Source of the DNA: Castanea sativa
Taxonomy: Eukaryota; Streptophyta; Magnoliopsida; Fagales; Fagaceae
Reading direction: 5' to 3'
DNA: 64,000 nucleotides
NCBI RefSeq assembly: GCF_040712315.1
Contig: NC_134021.1
Location: 23,524,501-23,588,500, forward strand
The translations under genes and the position numbers were made by a program. Shown here piece by piece: positions 1-14,300 of this stretch. Numbering within the stretch: position 1 is the stretch's first letter; each line of letters opens with the position of its first letter. The notes below the pieces were generated by a model that made no database searches, was not told where the DNA came from, and saw nothing but the letters and a program-made list of their open reading frames with translations.

Positions 1-102
1 ATTAAGGTAGTAAGACATGAGAAGAGACAACTAGTAAAGAGAAAGTAAAAGCAATTAACTTAGGGCAAGAATTTTTTTATTTAAAAAAAAAAAAATCAGT
101 AC

Positions 103-3100
103 CTGTACAACCATATTAGGATGAAGTTCCTCAATCTGTTCAACATGTTTGCAAGCAGGATGCCTGCAAATTATCAAACATTACTGTGTTTAAATAAACA
201 AGTATAATAATTAAAACCATAAGAGAACCACAATTTTAATATCTTATTACACGAAAGAGACAAAAGAACCCAAAGCTCTAAGAATCCCCAAATGTAAGGG
301 AGAGAAAAATAATTAAATGCAAACCCACTTAGCAGAATCAATAACTATTGAAATAAGCCACATCTAAGCAGATTTTCATTTGATGAATGATAATTTTTCT
401 GAATTACAAATAAAGTTCAGTCCTGAAAAAGATAACTTTACTGTTGCTGATAGCAAACTTAGAAAAGGTATAGTTCATAATCAATGCAATTCACACATCA
501 CACTTGAAACCGAGCAAGGAATTTGATAAGCTTCATTATAATTACCCATTAATATTTCAAAGCAGATACTTTCCATAAAAGTACTGGAAATAGAAAGCTT
601 CTCATTTTCCAATATTATTATAGAATTTTTACAAATACCACCTTTGAACTTTGATGTAAGTGTCAATTTGATCCCTGTACTTTCAATCTGAACAATTAAC
701 CCCATACACATTAGTTTTGTGACAAATCAAACCTTTTGTTACTATTTTCCATTTAAGCCAACGGATTTACTTGAATAATGTGCACATAGTAATAATAGCA
801 TTTCAAATTATTGATGAATTTTTATGTGATAAATTTTTATTTTAAAAAGTATAATACTAGTAGAAGGTTCAATTTGTCACCAGCATAATGTGTAGCCAAG
901 GACCATATAGACACTCACATCAAAGTTCAAGGGTCAAATTAATCTTGATAAATGATTGAGATACTATGTATTTTGAGTTAATCAAATAACACCCCAACAA
1001 ATGAGAAATCAAACCAAACAAATTAGATTGATTAAAATTGATTTGGTTTGCACCAAAAAACAATCAGGCTTACTGCATTTTATGTATAGCTTCATAAGGA
1101 GATGGTAAAGTTAATAATTTAACCTACCTCCCACATTACTGTTATGCAATTTAGGTTATTAGGAGATAGTAAATTTAATCATTTAACCACATAATTCTAA
1201 TAATAACAATGTAAACTTGTAATTTTGAAGATGCAAATAGTAATCACACAACTCACAGTGTGTTGGAGATTTCTGCAGAAGACTGACTAGGAGTGCCATC
1301 TAAAGAAAAACGTAATGACAAATCCACATGAGTGGTTCCTTTGACAGAGCGGCTGACTTCAAGCACCTTGCATTTGACAAATTGCCCTTCATGGTATCCA
1401 GATAATGGGTCAGGCACCAATGACTCCGTAAGTTCCATATAATGAACTCTACCATACAATTGAGGACCAATTTGCACGAGCAATCCACCAACACCAGAAA
1501 GTATTTTTGATACTCTACCACCTACAATATCTCCTTCATTAATATGAGCTCCACATTTCTCATTCACATGATTATCCACTTCTAAATCTTCACCGTTAGC
1601 ATGTCCTTTAGAGAGAGCAAATGGACTTAGAACCAATCGTAATAGCTTTTTCTCTTTGTTAGTACTTAAAACATGTCCGGAAACAGCTTTCCCCACTGGA
1701 AAGCGTTTCTTAAATTCTTTCAGTTCACTAGGCTCACGTGCACTGTCAAGAATAAATAATTGAGCTCTTACATCTCGAGATATGGCAACCCAGACCCATT
1801 CACTATCCACTTTAAACACATAACCAGTGATGCATTGTCCAATTGAAAAATCAACATCTTCGGTCATAAGTTTGTCCCCTATGTCAGAGGATCCTGCATT
1901 CAAATTGCAACTCAGATCTCATGTATGATAATCTTTATGAACGTGGATGCAAAAAATGAAGAACATTTTTTTAAGTATATTACTGGGGGGGGAGGGGGGG
2001 ACAACAACAACACTTTGGAGTACATTGACCACTAAACAAGAAAAAACATGAGGATCAGCCCTGCAAGATTAATATGTCCATAAACATTTATATATAGACG
2101 AAAGTGTATACATTAAGAATTTTTTCATGGAGCTGATGAAGGTATGATATCATGGATCTGGGTTAAGCCATACACAATGTCTTTAGCTCCAGGAAATTAT
2201 AGTTGTCTCAGCTACTGAAGAGGGGGTGGAGAGAGAAGGTCTAAGTGTTTGTAATGGAATTAAACCAAAAAACAATACATGAAAGCCTCAAGCATACACC
2301 TATGACAACTATCCAGCAAGTAACAAATAGCAACGGGATCAAATTCTTTTCCCAGATCATTTAAATAATCTAATAGATATATGGTGGTGGTGGTGTTGTT
2401 CAATGGTTTCTTAATAGGGAAAAGACCATGCGGAGGAAATGGAAGGAGACAAAGGTCAATAGCTTTTACCAAGCTGATAATATATGCAATTGGGAATCAA
2501 GCCTCGTAACAAAATTTGTTGACATTAATGGGAATAGAATGTTATACCCCAGAAATTGGCACATGGCACAAGCCATACAATGCTTTATACTCCAAATGCC
2601 ACACATGTAGCTAAAATGCTAATTAAGAAAATTAGAGCCAAAACAGGAAATTTTGGTACTGCAAATGCATGCCAGACAAGATCAAATGGGTGATAAAGGG
2701 GAAAATTCAACAAAAGGAATAGGTTTAAAAAAGACAACTAGAAGGAATTTATTATAAATTCTTTACCTGTAAGCATTTTAGGTTTCAAGGACAGCTCCCA
2801 TTGATAGTTTCTTTTATCTGATCGATTAGCTTTTGAGACAATCCTTGCAGTCACTGTTTGCCCAATTCTAAAGTTACTAAACGGATCTTCCAAAACATTA
2901 TCATCATTCACCTGCCCACAGGACTAATTAGAATCATTTATGACAAGCCAACTATGAAATGAAGAACAGATATGCAAAGGCTGAGCATATAAATATCTCA
3001 AATAACTTAACAACCATACCTCTGTTATATGTACTCTTCCATGAAAACCAATTCCAAATTTCAATTTTAGTTCAAGAGATTTAATTTCTGTAATCTGAAA

Positions 3101-5275
3101 AGAAATAACAGGTAACAAAGTAAGCAAATAAGTAACCCAACTCAGTCAAAATATATCCAATCAAACAAACCACTAAAAACAAAAGAAAAATAGAAACTCC
3201 CCAGTTCTATTCAGTTGCGATTTTTTAACATATAAACATGATTAGGATATCACAGATAGGCTAAAAAATCTACCTCTGCCTGAACCAGAGATCCCACTTT
3301 ATAGCTAGACTTCTTTTTGGCTCTTTTTGAACTGGATGTCTCAGTGGCTTCACTCATAGAATTAAGAAGCAAAAGCAACCTCCCAGATGTTGAAGGGCTT
3401 GGAAGAGCCATTACTGTGGCAATGACACTGCAACAGGAAAACAAACTCAAGTTGCTTAAACTAATTGTAAAGCATCAATCATCAACAAATAGACAGGTAG
3501 TATTTTTTGAAAAAATATATCTTAATTAGTAATGATTGGCAATTAAACAACTAATCATACAAAATGAAACAAATTAAAATTATACAAAGACCGAAAAGAA
3601 TCAAAATATTTTATAGAATGACATTTAAGGAGAGTCCCCCTTTTCAAGCCATTATGTGATTGAAATTTAGAGTAAAGGAATAAATACAGAGAACCCATAA
3701 GTCTTTGAAGAGTCTCTGGCCAATTTGCATGGCCATACGGGGCAGGAAAACTATATGAACATGGACAAAGTTTTCCTACTAGTTTGTAGGAAAATTAACA
3801 TGGATACATATTTTGAAAATCTAACCGTTAGATTGCTTGTTCTTTATGTTCTTAACATGCATATCACCTTTCATTCAAACCGGATGTTAATTATTATACG
3901 ATCCATAACTTATTTTTTATGCATAATTTACTAAAAACACTTGAAATTTAAACATTTGATTGATGACATAATTATTGATATTTATCTTCTTGAAATTTTG
4001 CAAGCATGGAGGATAAAATAAGAAAATGCAATCCAATGATGAATTTGTCAAAATCCACATCCAATAAAAAGATATTGGAGAGAGTTTGTAGCAATTGCCT
4101 ACAAACTAGTTTGCAAGCAAACTTTGTTCAATGAACATGGCTTTAAATGATAACCCCTTAAAATCAATATTCACCTTTGTCCATTCAGAAATTGGTTCCG
4201 AGGGAACTTCTGAGTATTGTAGTCAGATACCGATGCATAACCTATAGCATAGTTACATTCTGGCACTGAAAGCACCTGGATTGGGGCATAACAAAATTCA
4301 GAAACATGGAAGCATAAGAGTACAAATGAATTATTTCACCCAGAAATTAACTTAAAGAAGAACATCAAACACTCGCCAAGTAATTCTCTTTCACAATTTC
4401 CACAATTGCATTTACTGTTTGATGCACTTCCAAGTCCTTGCATGCTTCTCTTTTGCGTTTCTGAAAAAATAATGCAACAAATTAGGCCATCATAAGGCAA
4501 AAAAACACATATACCACACCAAACACTAAAGTGGTAAAGTGCACCTAGATAAAGAGTATAGAATTTAACCTTCTTATGAGATTGGCTTTTTGAACTTCCA
4601 CCTCTGTGGTCATCAAAGAACTCTGGCTTTAGAGATAAATCAACAAGGTGTTCTGCCTTAGCAACATCAAGCACTATGGCTCGAACACACGAGCCTATTT
4701 CCACAATGGCTCCACCTACTGCAAAGGTCATAACGAAATGATAAGACAACTAGGGTACAACAACAAGTACCCCAAATAACAAAAACATAAGGAGAACTTA
4801 CATTGATAGTGTGTAATAAAACCAAAAACATCATGATACTTCTCAAAGCTGACAACAACTCCAACATCCTTTGCCTCCTGAATTTTTCCCTCAATGACAT
4901 TGCCAATGCTAAATCCTTCAGCCCATTTCAACTCAGATCCTTCGGTGTCCAGCAATTGCAAATTAGCAATCTGGATAACAAAGAAGATGGCAAAGCTTTT
5001 GAAAGTCTACAAAAAAAAAAATCTAGCAGATATTCCTAAGACTAAGCCGATAGTAGAACATGATTACATGATAATTCCAAGTTGCCATGACCTCAAAAAT
5101 ATTTAAATTTCCTTTATGAGACCATAAGCTCTAGCTCAAATCGCAGGTCCTTCCTTTGCAAGAGCAAGGTGGAGGGTATGGGTCCTCGGTGCAAGACCCA
5201 TGGGGTTCATGTTTAACTTACCAAAAAAGAGTTTAAACTTCCAAAACTATAAGAAGTAATAGCAGATAAGCACTA

Positions 5276-5337
<62 letters not shown>

Positions 5338-8300
5338 AACTAGAAGTAAAGAACTGAGTGAGGTTGATGGAATGGAAGACACCTTGAACTCATCTATCGC
5401 AAATAAAGACCAAACAAATGGAGCTTACTTACATTTGCATCACAAGTTTTTTTTTTTTATAAGTAACAAAGAAATTTTATAAAAACACACAGCCCAGTAC
5501 ATAGGAAATGTACAAAAAGGCAAAACATCAAGAAACCAAATTACAATGATCTAACAACACAGGAAGGGAAATACATGAAAAAGATGGTAAAACAAGACAC
5601 CATTCAAGAAGAGTAAAAAAGAAGAAAGACTTAAGCTCAATCATGGACCGTTCACGACCCTCAAAGCTTCTAGAATTCCGTTCCCGCCAAATACACCACA
5701 TCAAACAGTGCGGCACAAGCCTCCAAATAACTACATTACGATGACGCCTGAATTTGCATGTCCAACAATCCAACAAATCCACTACCCTCTGAGGCATCAC
5801 CCAACAAACACCAAACAAGCTAAAGATCATACTCCACATCTCAAAGGCTATAGGGCAGTGAAGGAGGAGATGATCTACAAATTCTCCACACCTTTTGCAC
5901 ATAAAACACCACTCAAGGACAAAAAAATGCTTCTTCCGAAGGTTGTCTATAGTTAGAGTCTTGCCTAAAACCGCAGTCCAAGAGAAAAAAGCTACCTGAG
6001 GAGGAACCTTCGATTGCAACACCATTTTCCAAGGGAAAGAACTGCCAGTAGAAAGGGAAATAAAATGGTAATACCCACTCACCTTAAGACCTTGTCTGCT
6101 GGCTGGCATCCAACAAGGAATGTCAGAACCAACACCCCGCACCTTTGTGGAGTAGATCAAAACCGCACCTTTGTGACTCTTGGTCATTCACTAAACGACG
6201 AAACTGAATGTCCCAAGAAACTCTCCCATTTACAAAGCACATAACCTCAGAGACCGAAGCATCCCTTGTCCTACTGATATTATATAGATCTGGAAACGCC
6301 TCTTTAAGCGGACGATCCCTACACCACACATCATCCCAAAACTTCACACGGGTTCCATCACCCACTTCATACCGAATGAACTTGGAAAAATTCCCCCAGC
6401 CACTTCAAATGAACTTGGAAAAATTCCCCCAGCCACTTCAAATGAACTTCCACAAACAAACACCATAAGCCCCAGGCACAGATTTTGTGCACCAACCACC
6501 CCACTCATTCCCATATTTTGCCCCAATGACCCTTCTCCAAAGGGCATCATTCTCCAAACCATAGTGCCACAACCATTTGGCTAATAAGGCAGAGTTAAAC
6601 CTTCTTAAACACCTAATGCCTATCCCTCCTTTCTTCACTGGCCTACATATCTTGGACCAATTTACTAAGTGAATTTTATGCTCATCCCCCATACCAGTCC
6701 AAAGGAAATCCCTTTGTAATTTCTCCATCCTATTAGCCACCTTGTCTGGGATAGAGAAAAGAGAAAGGAAATACGTAGGTAAACTAGAGAGAGTACTCTT
6801 AATAAGGGTAACCTTAACCCCCTTAAATAAATACAACCTCTTCCAACCAACTAGCCTTCGCTCCATCTTCTCCAAAATAGAATTCCAAATCGTCTTATCT
6901 TTAAAAGAAGCACCCAACGGGAGACCTAAATATTTCAGCAGAAGAGCCGACTCCCAACAGCCCAAAATCTCCACTAGCTCATGAAGATTAGGCACATCCC
7001 CAACTGGAACCAAATCAGACTTTCCTAAATTAATTTTTAGGCCAGACATCTCCTCTAATCTAGAGAGAATCCCATGCAAGGCTGTTATATGATTGCTATC
7101 AGCATCACAGAAAACAAGAGTATCATCCGCGAACAAAAGGTGAGGCACCATCATTAAGGAACCAGTCACATTCCCCACTGATCACAGAAAACAAGAGTAT
7201 CATCCGCGAACAAAAGGTGAGACACCATCATTAAGGAACCAGTCACATTCCCCACTGTGAAGCCCGAAAACTGCCCTGCAGCAAAAGCTGCAGCCAACAT
7301 ACGGCTCAATGCCTCCATGACAATATCAAAGAGAAAAGGGGATAAAGGGTCACCTTGCCGAAGACCTCTAAAACTCCCAAAAAAGGCAGAAGGGCTACCA
7401 TTGATCAAAATGGAGAATTTAACAGTTGATACACAACACCTGATCCACCTTCTCCACTTTTCAGAAAAGCCACACTGCTGTAACAAAAAACATGAGAAAC
7501 TCCCAATTCACATGATCAGCTTTTTCACATCCTGGCAACACCATGCACCCTATCCATCCACTAATAAACGCAACTCCACATTGCAATAGTAACATTTTAT
7601 TTTATAATTAATGGTATTTTATTAATAGAATAGATTACTTTATGGTCACAATGATGAGCACACCATAACCTAAAACAATTACACACAAAATTTCAAGTGC
7701 AATGCAATAATAGCATCAAATAAACAGATTCGATTACTAGTTTTATCATAAAGTTGCAAAGTCTTACATACTTAGACGTATAATTTGGGTCAAACTATAT
7801 AAATTTATATAAATACTTCATAAAAAACACAGAAAACAAATTTACAAATTTAATGGGGAAAAAACTGAATGAAGAAAGAACTTAAAACAACTTGAAATCA
7901 ATTATTATCATATTACTGTGAATTTGCTGTACTACAGGCCAAACATTAAAATTAGCGTCTAGATTAGCTTTCATGGTATTCCTAGTTAGTGCATTCACTT
8001 TTTCCTCTCTTTTTATGATGATGTGGAACCTCATCAAGGCAGGGCCCTTTGGACCCACCCCTAGGTAGGAAACCATGGATACACATAAAATAAATGGAAT
8101 TTATTCAATATTTCAAACTACCTGGCATACTCCACTTATAAAATAAGGGGAAAGCAAGGGGAGGAAGGGGTTGGAGAGACATACACCAAAAGCCATTATG
8201 CACACACCAAAAGCCATTTTGTATGCAACTAAAATATATTTTTAGATAGTAAATACAAAGAGAGAAAAAAATGACAGATAATCGAAAATCAAATAAATAT

Positions 8301-11300
8301 GGTGCCAACCATGTTTACCTTCTCATCCAAAAGAAAGTATTCTTGAATGAAGGATGCATCTGTGGAATAACATGATGACTGCTTCAGGGAAACCGTTATT
8401 CTACCTGATTCAGTATTAGCCTGGAAGGCAAAAAGGGGATATGGAGTGAGTTAAACCCTATTTTAGAACTGCTTCAAAAATCATAATTTTAACAGCTTCA
8501 GCCTCAAGTAGTTCACCAACATCGAGAATGTTACTGCGAACAGATTGTCCAATGTAAAAGGATTCTGAAAGCTCAACTCTTTGGTCATCTGTTGCCTACA
8601 GAGCAGAATCGAAAGTTGACTGAATTAAAACAAAAGTCGTAAAAATAAATAAATAAATAAAAAAGATAATGAATTTAAATATAACTGGAATGCATGGAGG
8701 CAGGGAAAAAATTAAAACCTTGTTTCTAGGAGAGAAACCGGTCAAACGCCCAAGGAAGCGGACAAAGCAACCCGTTTCAATTAAGTTACAAATGTAGCCC
8801 TGGTTCACACAAATAAATTTTAAACAACTGCAGTTTGGAATCCTAATAAACACCAATTGAAAAATGGGTTCCTGCAAACAGAAAACATAGCACAAATCAT
8901 ATAAGTAGAGAATTAATTACTTACATGGATTACTGTGTTGTGATGAATCTGACTGATATCTGAAGGAAGCTGCTCAGCTAAATTTATCAGAGAAAGTTTT
9001 GCAGATAGTACCAAATTGCTGCCACTAATATCTACAACAACACGAGAAATTTTTTTTAATAATATTCAATTCATTATGTTAAGATAATAAAAATTCCATT
9101 TAACAAAGCAGTATCCAAACGCACCCTAAATCAATTGAATAATACAACTCAACATGAGTAAGGGCTAAATATTAGAAAACAGAAAGGACAAGCTAGGCCT
9201 TAATACAAAGGCAGCTCAGGAAAAACAAACAATAGTGGCATGGTGCTTCAAGAAGCATAAAATAGACCGTGTCTGCTACCTTCACCATGTCAACAGCTGT
9301 TTGATCCAATAGAAGGGACTTTATGGGTTTAATTTGGAATTGATTCAGATTATGAAGAAAAAGAAATACAAACATCCATGACAATGGGAAGTTAACAAGA
9401 AATTGTGGTTTTGAGGAGGTTTTTAATTCAAGTTATTGTAACTGGTTGCTTTCTTTACATCTTTAAAACTAGTTCACTTTTATTTTAGTCTCTTTAGTTC
9501 TTTCCATCTTTTGTTCAGTAGATATATTTACATGCAATTTATGGGTGCAACTTATATAGTGATTAGAAGGGGGAGGGGGGAATATATATATATATATAAT
9601 ATCGTGTGGCAAGATTCATGCAAGGGTCCAAAAGAATGCCCCAAACTAAACCTTTAAAGAGTCAAAATCCTTTGCTTACGGACCAATTTTCCCTTAGGGT
9701 TCGTTTGGTTGGGTCAATTTTAAGGAGGATGGAAAAAAATGAGAGAAAAGAGGGGAGGGAAAGAAATATATTGGAGTGTTTGGCTGGGTGGATTTGTGGA
9801 AGGAAAACTGGCGGGGGTCAAGGTGTTTTTTCCCCGGGCCCACCAAAATGTTTTCTCCCCAAACTGAGGATAAAACTGGAGTGGTTATGCGGGCAATACT
9901 TCAGCCCATGAATTTTACTTTTCTACACCTCTTAACAACGTCCAACTAACCCAACATGCCAACACCCACACACTTCTGTCTTTTTCTCTCTGTTTCCACT
10001 ACCATGATTCTGCCACTCTACCCAGCACGTCCGGTTTTTTTTTGTCTATCACCAACCTTAAGTTCACCTAAATTGTTATATACAAATAACATATAATATA
10101 ATATATTAACAGATGAAAGCATATAATATAATATTATGATCGTGTTAATTTTTATAAGATGTTATTTTATTAATTTTAATATAAACTACATTTTCTATCC
10201 TCTCACTTTTCTCCTCAACCAAATAAAAGAGTTTTTCATCCCTCCACTTTTCTATCCCTCCAACCAAACACAGAGAGGAAACTAAAATCTCTTCTATCCT
10301 GCCACTTTTCCATCCTCCCAACCAAACGGATCCTTAAAGATGCAGCTAGACCCCTAATTTGAACTAGCTCATGAAATGTTACTCTCTCTGTCCCAAATTG
10401 TTAGTTTTGTAAAGAAAATCCAACTTTTTAAGGGAACATCATTTAATACATTGTCTTTATATAGAAAGGTACAAGTTTTCAGAACTACCCTTCTTAATCT
10501 AAACTTTAGTGAAAGAGAAGTATTGCTTTTTTTTTATTTAAGTTCAAGGTAAGCTAGTAAATAGATTTATTGACTTTTCAAAGAGGACTATATTTTAGAA
10601 CATCTCAAAAATGGAATAGACAACTAACAATTTGGAACGAAGGAAGTATAAAAAATGTTGCAATTATTTGAGGATGAGAAATGAAGAAAATGAGCTGCTA
10701 AAGATATGAGTGCTGCAAGTAAAGAGATTGCGGGAAGATGGTCACAATTATTATTGGGAATACTCATTTTGAATTTCCCAGAACAGTAAGAATGTAAGAT
10801 TTTCATAATTCCATTTCTTAGCAGAAAATAAACCTATAGAAACTACATGATAAAAATGTTTCTTTTTTGTTTTGGGGAAGAAATTTAAGATGTTAGAAAA
10901 TGTGAGAGAGTTCATGGCCAAAGATTGGAGGGTACCTAGTACCAGCAGTTGATCAAACTCATAGCCTGGCTTCAAGACTGACTTCATCAAAGTAGCATGC
11001 CCTGCATAACAAGAGACACAAATCAGGAAATTCAGTACCATGCTGATGCCCTGCATAACAAGATGGCAATGTTAATTTATCAAGACAGCTAAACTTCTGT
11101 ACCATGGTGATCTGCTAAATGCTCAGTAGGAATTGTACCCTTCGAGTAACCTTTTGCATTTACATAGACTATAACACCATTGGTGGTTACTCTGTCAACA
11201 ACTGCAGAAATAAGGCTACCTAACTTGACCATATCCTCTTCAGAAACCCTGTCATTTGTTTTTTCAAATTCAATACAGTGCATCAGGAAAGACACTAATG

Positions 11301-14300
11301 ATAACCATTTTTTAGCAGAGTACAGATAAGAACACTGTTAGAAGAACTTGATAAGATAACCACCTCTCATTACATCGATCATACGATCCAAATTACAGTT
11401 CACTGAATATATGAGGTAATATGACTTAAGGGTTTCTCCAGGCAAGGAAAAACATTTCGAGTATTACTTTCACATTTAAGGTTCACAGGGAGGAAAGATG
11501 GCCTGAGAGTGTAGAGAAGCAAACCTTGAAGGTTTTATTATGAAACTAAGGTTGATCCTCCGCGAAGCAGGAAGTGAACTCGTTATTCGACATTTGACAA
11601 CTTGTCCAACATGATACATTGTACTTGGGTCACATCCTGGTTCTAATCCGAGTTCAGATCTGATTCAGAATGAGGAACAATCAGTCAATGACAACAATAC
11701 AAAAAGAGATGGAATATTCTAAAAGGGATATCTTTAATTGAAAGAGAACCAGCATACAGTTCTTCGCAAAAACCAACCAACCACAAGTTAGAGAAGAAAC
11801 ATGGTTACAACATTTCCACCAGTTCTCACACAAGCCACCACCGTCTCAACATATCCTTAATAACATTGATATATTTTAGGAGGAGAAATTAAAAAACAAA
11901 AAACAAAAATTAAGGACTACAATTTCCTCATTATACCAAAGATCAAACCAAAACTAACACCCTCCCACAAAAAAACACTTATCCTTAGAACTAGTTCACA
12001 ATTTCACAAGAGTCACCATGAACCTTCCCACAGCAGTCAACCTGCTCCAGTTCAGTAAGCATGGATTTAAAAACTGTACCAGACTGGCCGGTTCAACCAG
12101 TTCAATCGGGAACTGGGCACAAACCAGATCCAGTAAGAACCCCCCTAAAACCGGGAACCAGGTCCAAAAACGGTTCTTCCGGTATTTAAAACCATGTCTG
12201 TAAGCAATCCTTTGTGGATAGTTGATTCTAGATGCCAACAATGATCACATGTATGGATCGTTTGGCAAATAGTAAATGAGCCTGAATACTTGAAATGGTC
12301 ATCTTCACGGATTTTTTGGCTAATTCATTAAGGTAATGGATCATAGAAACCAAAAATAATCACCTCAACTACCATCTGGCCAATGGTTATATTTGAATAT
12401 ATTTTTGGCTCTCAATTTTCAATATATTCTAACTTTCTGTTCTCCAAGTTTACTAAAACAATGTTTCTTACATTCTAGGAAGAACTTGCACGGATACGGG
12501 TGTGATACAGGTGCATATATGGTACGGTAACACGGCAATTTTCGCAAAATTAGGACACAACCACGGCAGAGATACGTATACTAATTAATTATATATATAA
12601 TTTCAAAGCTTACAAATTTTGTTTCATAACAACAACAAAAAAATTGTTTTTAAAAATTACTAATATTATTAGTACTATTATATAATTATTTTAAAATACA
12701 TATCAAATAAAGTGAGTAGATGGTTTTAAAAAAAAATCATTTATGTTTTATTTTAAAAATAAAACCAACCTTTTTGGGGTAATTGTAAATGGGTTTTACT
12801 AATGTGTGCTAGGGCATACATTAGTAAACCATTTTAGAACATTTTTTATAGAAAAATGAAAAAGTGATTAACTAATTTGATAGTTTTTTTAATTTCTCAT
12901 AAAAACTTTCCAAAAATGGATAGTTAATGTATACGCTAAGGGCATACATTAACCGGACCCATTGTAAATAAGTAAACTTCCAAGAAGTTTCCTTAACTCA
13001 ATTCTCTCCTACACATTCATTATTCTTTCTCACCTATACTCATTTTTTATGCTCTCTCTTCTTCTTCTTTTTTTATAAGTAATAAATTTAATTGATATCA
13101 AAAAAGGGACACTCTAGTACACAGGGAGCGTACAGGGGTCAACAGTCAAGTACAAAAATTACAAGAATCAAGAAAATCAAAAAAGGAAGAGAATGATTGG
13201 TTTCACAAAACAGCCAACCAATCCAATAAGGTACTAAAGAAAAATAACTTAAGGTCTAGTATGGATCTCTTATTATCATCAAAAGACCTACTTTTTTTTT
13301 CCCTTTAAAGACACCACATTAAACAACGGTAAACAATTAGTCATATATAACCATTTCTATGATGACCAAGCCTGCCTTGCTAACAAGGTAGGAGCCCCAC
13401 AACGGACTGCAGCATAACCTAGCTTACTTCAAATAAACCCAAAACCATAGACCACAAATCCATAGAAACCAAACAATGAAGAAATAAAGGGTCAACCGAT
13501 TCACTGTTACACTTGCACGTATAACACCAACCCAATATTCAAACCTTCCTTTTTCGTACATTGTCAATCATCAAGCATTTCTCTAAGGCTACAGTCCAAA
13601 CAAAAAAAGCCACTCAAGAGGGGATCTTCTGCTTCCAAATACTTTTCCATGGAAAACAATAATCATTAGAGCTGAGTAGAAGACTATAATAATTATTAAC
13701 CATGAATCCCTTATTTCTATCTGGTTTCCAACACATCTTATCCTCACCAAACCCCTTACTGAAGTGCCATATATGGTATCCATGAAGCTCGACATAGCCT
13801 TTAATTCCCAAGCATGAAAGAAACTTACATCCCAAAAAAGGACCCCATTAGTCGAATTCATAAGCTCAGAGCCTTATCTCAGCAAAATCTAAACAATTCA
13901 GGATAGCTGATTGCAAGAGATGTCTCCCCACAGCAACAGTCTTGCCAAAACTTCACCCTCGACCCATCACCAATATCATACTGTATATAACGTGAAAAAG
14001 GTCATCCCTGAAAAATATTTTTCTACAAACCAACACCATATGGACCATAAACAAATCCGGTACATGCATATTTTTTTTCCACAAACCAACACCATATTTG
14101 TTTTCCTCTCACATGGCCGTGTCCACTTGCTTAGGCATCATCACCCAAGAAACATCAAAGAAGCTAAACAGTAAACACAAACATTCACAAATTATATGCA
14201 TAAAATTAGTGAAGGAGCAAGTGATCCACCAATTCCCAACTGTTCTTGCCAATGCAATATCTGTTGACAACATAAATATTCCTCCTCAAATTATCCAAAG

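Larger units (their letters stand above)
5445..7590 (-). mobile_element. 5'-truncated L1-type LINE with reverse transcriptase and zf-RVT regions, degenerate
   Basis: The minus strand encodes, in order, part of a reverse transcriptase ([13 protein letters not shown], then [12 protein letters not shown], then [12 protein letters not shown]), the RT C-terminal region and a zf-RVT domain (C-x2-C...H-x4-C around 5840-5910, then [11 protein letters not shown]). A poly(T) at 5447-5458 is the poly(A) tail of the minus-strand copy. The endonuclease and ORF1 are missing. The reading frame is broken by a 77-bp duplication and other shifts, so the copy is dead. It sits in the intron between RRP5 exons 21 and 22, in the gene's own orientation. 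Confidence 0.85.

Noticed and set aside
1985..2000. G-run (GGGGGGGGAGGGGGGG) as a possible G-quadruplex control site
   Set aside because: It is in an RRP5 intron near a simple repeat and has nothing else to suggest function.
5708..7589. Several plus-strand open frames of 70-110 codons
   Set aside because: They are antisense to the LINE reverse transcriptase and zf-RVT segments, which explain the sequence.
8319..8595. Readthrough of RRP5 exon 20 into the [10 protein letters not shown] sequence
   Set aside because: Ending at GAT|GTTGGT and joining to ANTESGR aligns without gaps to the family. The longer version inserts unmatched residues.
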